Of a stretch of DNA of 22,367 nucleotides, positions 20,901 through 22,367 are shown piece after piece. A program made the position numbers and the translations under genes. Source of the DNA: a virus; IMG/VR virus record IMGVR_UViG_3300042891_000963, positions 1-22,367 of that record, one strand, 5' to 3'. Every line of letters starts with the position of its first letter. Positions within the stretch are counted from its first letter, which is position 1. The notes beneath the pieces are model-generated. The model worked only from the letters and a program-made list of their open reading frames with translations. It was not told the origin of the DNA and searched no databases.

Positions 20901-22367
20901 TATGATAAAGAAATACCAGAATCAATAGCGGTTCTTCTTCCTTCCACTCTAACCGCATCTGGATCAAACTCTGTAAAATCAGCATCAGTTCCGTGATAAA
21001 CCACCATCGGTTTACCCTCACCATCGACGACCTTGGAATCGCCAAACCATTTCCAGAAATTGCGAATCCCTTCTTCGCTCCAATGAATAGGTTGTCCATT
21101 GCTGTTGGTTGTTGGGCGATCCACTCCGTCAACGTCTATCGTTGCTTGACCTTCGGCTAGTGGGGTTCGGTGTTCAATAGAGCTACCAAACGGGCTTTGA
21201 TACAGCGCCTTGCTTTCGTCGAAGGTGGTTAGATCCAAGATCTCAGACGTGCCGTATTTATCAACAGTCACAACGCCGTCGTACCCGTCAGCAATAAGCG
21301 CCTGGCTCAAGCGTTTACCGGTTTTCTTGTAATGGGCTGCTAAGTCTTTTTTCCAAGTTTCGGCATTTAGCACCAACGGATTGTTAAAGGTTAGCTGGCC
21401 TGATTCCCTGCCGTTGGTGGTGTCAACTTTTGTCGCATCCGGCACCTGGACGACGTAACGTCCCGAAGGCTCTAAGTCGCGTTGGAATTGATCGCCTTTC
21501 TTTGGCTTGCCAAACAGCGCCGTTGCGCTTTCGGTGTTATGCGAAAAATCAAACGAGACAGGCTGGCCTGTTTTAAAGCCTTCGGTTTCTGCCAGTTTAG
21601 TCAGATCAAACGGTTTGGCTTGGTCGTAGCCTTGCTGAAATTCTGATGAATACTTAGAAACATAATTTTTATAAGCTTCTTCCGGCGTGATGCCTTGCGC
21701 TTCGGCCAACGTATCAAAGCGGTGCGACCAAAGCGCGGCATATTGCTTGTTAGTGTCGTTCTGAAAATGACCAAGCGCGTTGTGCTGGTCTAATAGCATT
21801 TTCCGCAAGCGTTCGCTTGATTGCTGGAACTCGCTGTCTTTGTTGTCTTGCTCTACGGCTTTCTCGAACTCTTTGCCCAACTCGTCCAAACGATCGCCTT
21901 GCATGGCTTCCTTTTTCTCAGCCACGGTAAAACCTTCGGGATCGGTTTTCAGGTGTTCAAAAAGCGATTGCGCGTATTCGGTGGGTGCGATTGCAGCGGC
22001 GTACTCTTCCACTGGGATCGCGATATTCATTGTGGTTACGCCGGTTTCCTGCGCGACTTTTAATTGCTCCGCAACCGAAGGTGAAAGCTCCGCAACTTGA
22101 TCTGCCACGCCCGATTGCATTAGCGCGCCAGCGTCGATATACACCTGATTGACAGGGCCTTCTTCTTTTGCGCCCTTGATAAAGTCCCGGAATACCTCGG
22201 TGGATCTTGGGCGCACCTTGCTGTCGGTCGATAGCGTGTTGATGTCGCCAATGGTTTGTGCGGCCTTGTCCGTTTCGGCCAGTTTCTTTTCTTCCTTGCC
22301 CACGCGACCGACCAAGCCGGAAACCGCGCCGCCGGTAAGCCCACCCACGGCGAAGCCTTGCAGCATA
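14939..22367 (-). CDS. Giant polyvalent protein (5' end outside window)
   Basis: At least 2475 residues are visible; the reading frame continues past the window edge, and the Gly-rich hydrophobic first residues suggest the true start is upstream. Residues count from the first visible Met. An ART-like domain spans about 265-395 (SGQLTFNNPLVLNAETWKKD; IADGYDGVVTVDKYGTSEIL). A second spans about 450-605 (MVVYHGTDADFTEFD; LIVFDPTQIKSATGNNGNFD). A metallopeptidase has HETGH at 1116-1120, with FARGFEAYLFEGNAPS after it. A long helical middle follows, then an LPD38-like end with GLGFNLMSAMMQPTG near 2135 and a hydrophobic segment near 2320. Polyvalent proteins are injected by phages to counter or modify host factors. 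Targets here are unknown. Confidence 0.85.
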   Translation of the reverse strand, partial: MLQGFAVGGLTGGAVSGLVGRVGKEEKKLAETDKAAQTIGDINTLSTDSKVRPRSTEVFRDFIKGAKEEGPVNQVYIDAGALMQSGVADQVAELSPSVAEQLKVAQETGVTTMNIAIPVEEYAAAIAPTEYAQSLFEHLKTDPEGFTVAEKKEAMQGDRLDELGKEFEKAVEQDNKDSEFQQSSERLRKMLLDQHNALGHFQNDTNKQYAALWSHRFDTLAEAQGITPEEAYKNYVSKYSSEFQQGYDQAKPFDLTKLAETEGFKTGQPVSFDFSHNTESATALFGKPKKGDQFQRDLEPSGRYVVQVPDATKVDTTNGRESGQLTFNNPLVLNAETWKKDLAAHYKKTGKRLSQALIADGYDGVVTVDKYGTSEILDLTTFDESKALYQSPFGSSIEHRTPLAEGQATIDVDGVDRPTTNSNGQPIHWSEEGIRNFWKWFGDSKVVDGEGKPMVVYHGTDADFTEFDPDAVRVEGRRTAIDSGISLSYSPKFASGYANKENGKVIPVYVQANHIWKNDEQGIEDAKIAFEDKYNEPMPDAILEKVKEGHWSGVEGILKQLKDYGGYDAVAVNEAGKQNLIVFDPTQIKSATGNNGNFDPNDANILHQSVRDLMVTHNLSEKNLLHVQKMGGIPVPSLAVTKKETPLDGFGEITLMGSPEMADPKGYAKTQVFGADIYSPRYPGVEYQVAPKVMQEARKTLKPAEEATGARFDWDDLERNGPKYLDRSAPLMWMFLREKGIEPITVKDSVEPLPPALAAYADFQGFKHELVKDPEFQKAAEDWNLSRLTPRYDGDASAAQEEIDLQKANAIANDLDAPGFVHSAATRITDYQHLKRRAETSGGVDRYETQRAMASQIEGADLNTEMEEFAQGFVASLNPKEKIFQGFTNSGNRRYVDHTLENVVKILKKELRGGEGFNYGIGSLRAKFTPQFKTIAQIQKNKDRLMSSADFEKVKEEIDTELSELSEVLGLSEDQTIGVMEDLPKMGLQKAVQYYDPNFQPTDEQRQATGEFLTRLQNLPTAYFEAKILRDVDLAEFNGAVVPSSISQKALDALKARGITDIKTYEAGNEQDRSAKIAEFEHLFFQKQNDKARGSFNPDTLTISLLKGADLSTFLHETGHYFLEMQFDLAAKLQGEADIFGYDSLKPGERTIVADTQKILDWFGVPDLQTWYNMSLDEKRPHHEQFARGFEAYLFEGNAPSIELQAVFQKFRDWLVRVYKSLKNLNVELTDEVRGVFDRMLASEEQIALAEQARSMMPLFTTIDQAPMSPDEFRDYQEQGKAATAAAVGDLESRGLRDMQWLRNARSKALKALQKEAKEKRREVQMDVRAEVMAQPIYRAWTLLTSKINPEDKLPANTPPKSNPDFVDPSIDSLFAAIGKLGGVDKEELFSTWGVDPAYKPHSGVFGKPVWRKDGGRTIDGMLEALAEHGYLPKDQHGKADTRDFEEAFDRELRGDKQYSVEHDYTHLIENRAGDQVANPGALAAVRFDLGELLAADYPKEIIELLKARKMVANNGLHPDIVAGLIEDEQGNPSFSSGDALVRGLAEAEPPKEAIENLTDVRMLEKYGDIATPDALEKAADRAIHNDVRARVVATEANALAKATGQRKVLAKAAKALAEMTISRQKVRNVTPGQYTNAEARAAKSAEKYLRAKDLVNAAAEKRNQLFNLYAARAAMDAKDSIEKGLRYLKKFNSDIKGIDADYADQIAAILNRFDLRKITNKEVERRIALSKWLDTQRDAGFEPDIPDNIKDEAFLKSYKELTVEEFRGLVDSVKQIEHLGRLKKELLTAKDRREFEVVRDEITASIEEHAQDRTADTRTPTTNLGRSLKSMKAFAWAHAKVGTLARILDGGKDGGPVWEYLIRPANERGDWETTMRAEATKALSEIMAPVFALGKMGGSGKLFPTVGRSFNRESVLAIALNSGNQGNLQRLLGGEGWTVQQIMPILQSLTADEWRAVQAIWDHFESYRPEIAAKERRVYGKEPNWVEPAPFTIKTADGQKVNLRGGYYPIKYDPAASQRAEEHNDAEAAKRQLQGAYTSATTRRSFTKSRVEKVNGRPLLYTLSGMYSGVNDVIHDLAWHEWLIDANRLLRARSIDASIRNHYGPEVKQQFKDWSAAIAEGEKGLDHAGEIALAWLRQGISASGLGFNLMSAMMQPTGITQSISRVGAKWVGLGVNKYLASPIETAREVNELSEFMQNRARTRFRELNELRNQVQDQSKFKEFLGQYAYFLMMRCQQAVDVPTWWGAYQKAQAEGFDDERAVALADQAVIDSQGSGMTKDLSAIERSPKLKLFTVFYSYMNTALNLGIDKTMSAEIGKRKAKLAAEYVLLYVIPAALGLAIKDALTPNGDDDDDYFEKLPKRLIAAEIDYLMGLMVVVREFSEAAKLVTGSEDHKQDYQGPAGLRFIADAIKLSYQVGQGDFDTAFRKSFVNLMGDGFGLPAAQINRTWAGVEALSEGKTSNPAAIAFGFKEQR

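Overview
The window reads as part of a tailed bacteriophage genome, most likely a podovirus-type phage of a Gram-negative, probably proteobacterial, host. This rests on gene content: a DUF2800/DUF2815/family-A polymerase replication module, a T7-like tail-spike adaptor, a giant 'polyvalent' internal protein, and dense packing with ATGA and TAATG overlaps. Sampled background GC is about 50%. The host cannot be named from the sequence, and no ribosomal, metabolic or other host genes are visible.

Layout. (1) Positions 1-490 have no credible gene but are full of RNA-like structure. There are two hairpin units sharing the same stem halves, one holding a tRNA-like fold; a 221-nt structured spacer; and a closed domain with an H-type pseudoknot just before the first gene. 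(2) Positions 523-10423 form one rightward cluster of 21 genes. It includes a PD-(D/E)XK exonuclease-like protein (DUF2800), a phage ssDNA-binding protein (DUF2815), a DNA polymerase with proofreading, VRR-NUC nuclease, a TGT/DpdA-like base-exchange protein, an SNF2-type helicase, DUF3310, an HTH protein, two small Cys/His proteins, a secreted His-rich protein and a C-terminal tyrosine-recombinase fragment. It ends at a terminator at 10516-10560. (3) Positions 10424-10872 are a non-coding convergence zone with a tRNA-Ser(UGA) gene on the minus strand, several copies of a TTGCGGAAACGATT-type element, and two perfect palindromes. (4) Positions 10873-22367 are leftward late genes. In transcription order they are a giant polyvalent protein running off the window edge, a tail spike, a tail-collar protein, a one-TM protein, a lysozyme and a two-TM holin-like protein.

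How they work together. The rightward genes would copy, process and perhaps modify phage DNA. The giant protein carries two ADP-ribosyltransferase-like domains, a metallopeptidase and an LPD38-like tail, and is probably injected with the genome. Spike and collar bind the host, and the last three late genes lyse it.

The most unusual material is the structured RNA at the left edge. Its repeated stem halves allow one strand to pair equally well with an upstream or a downstream partner. Large ornate phage RNAs of the GOLLD/ROOL type, often found beside phage tRNAs, are the closest known comparison, but membership could not be tested here. Other points of interest are the iterated element around the tRNA-Ser, a TGT-like enzyme with no preQ0 genes in view, AT-rich patches in the spike and in one toxin-like domain, and a spike ribosome site buried in a terminator-like hairpin.
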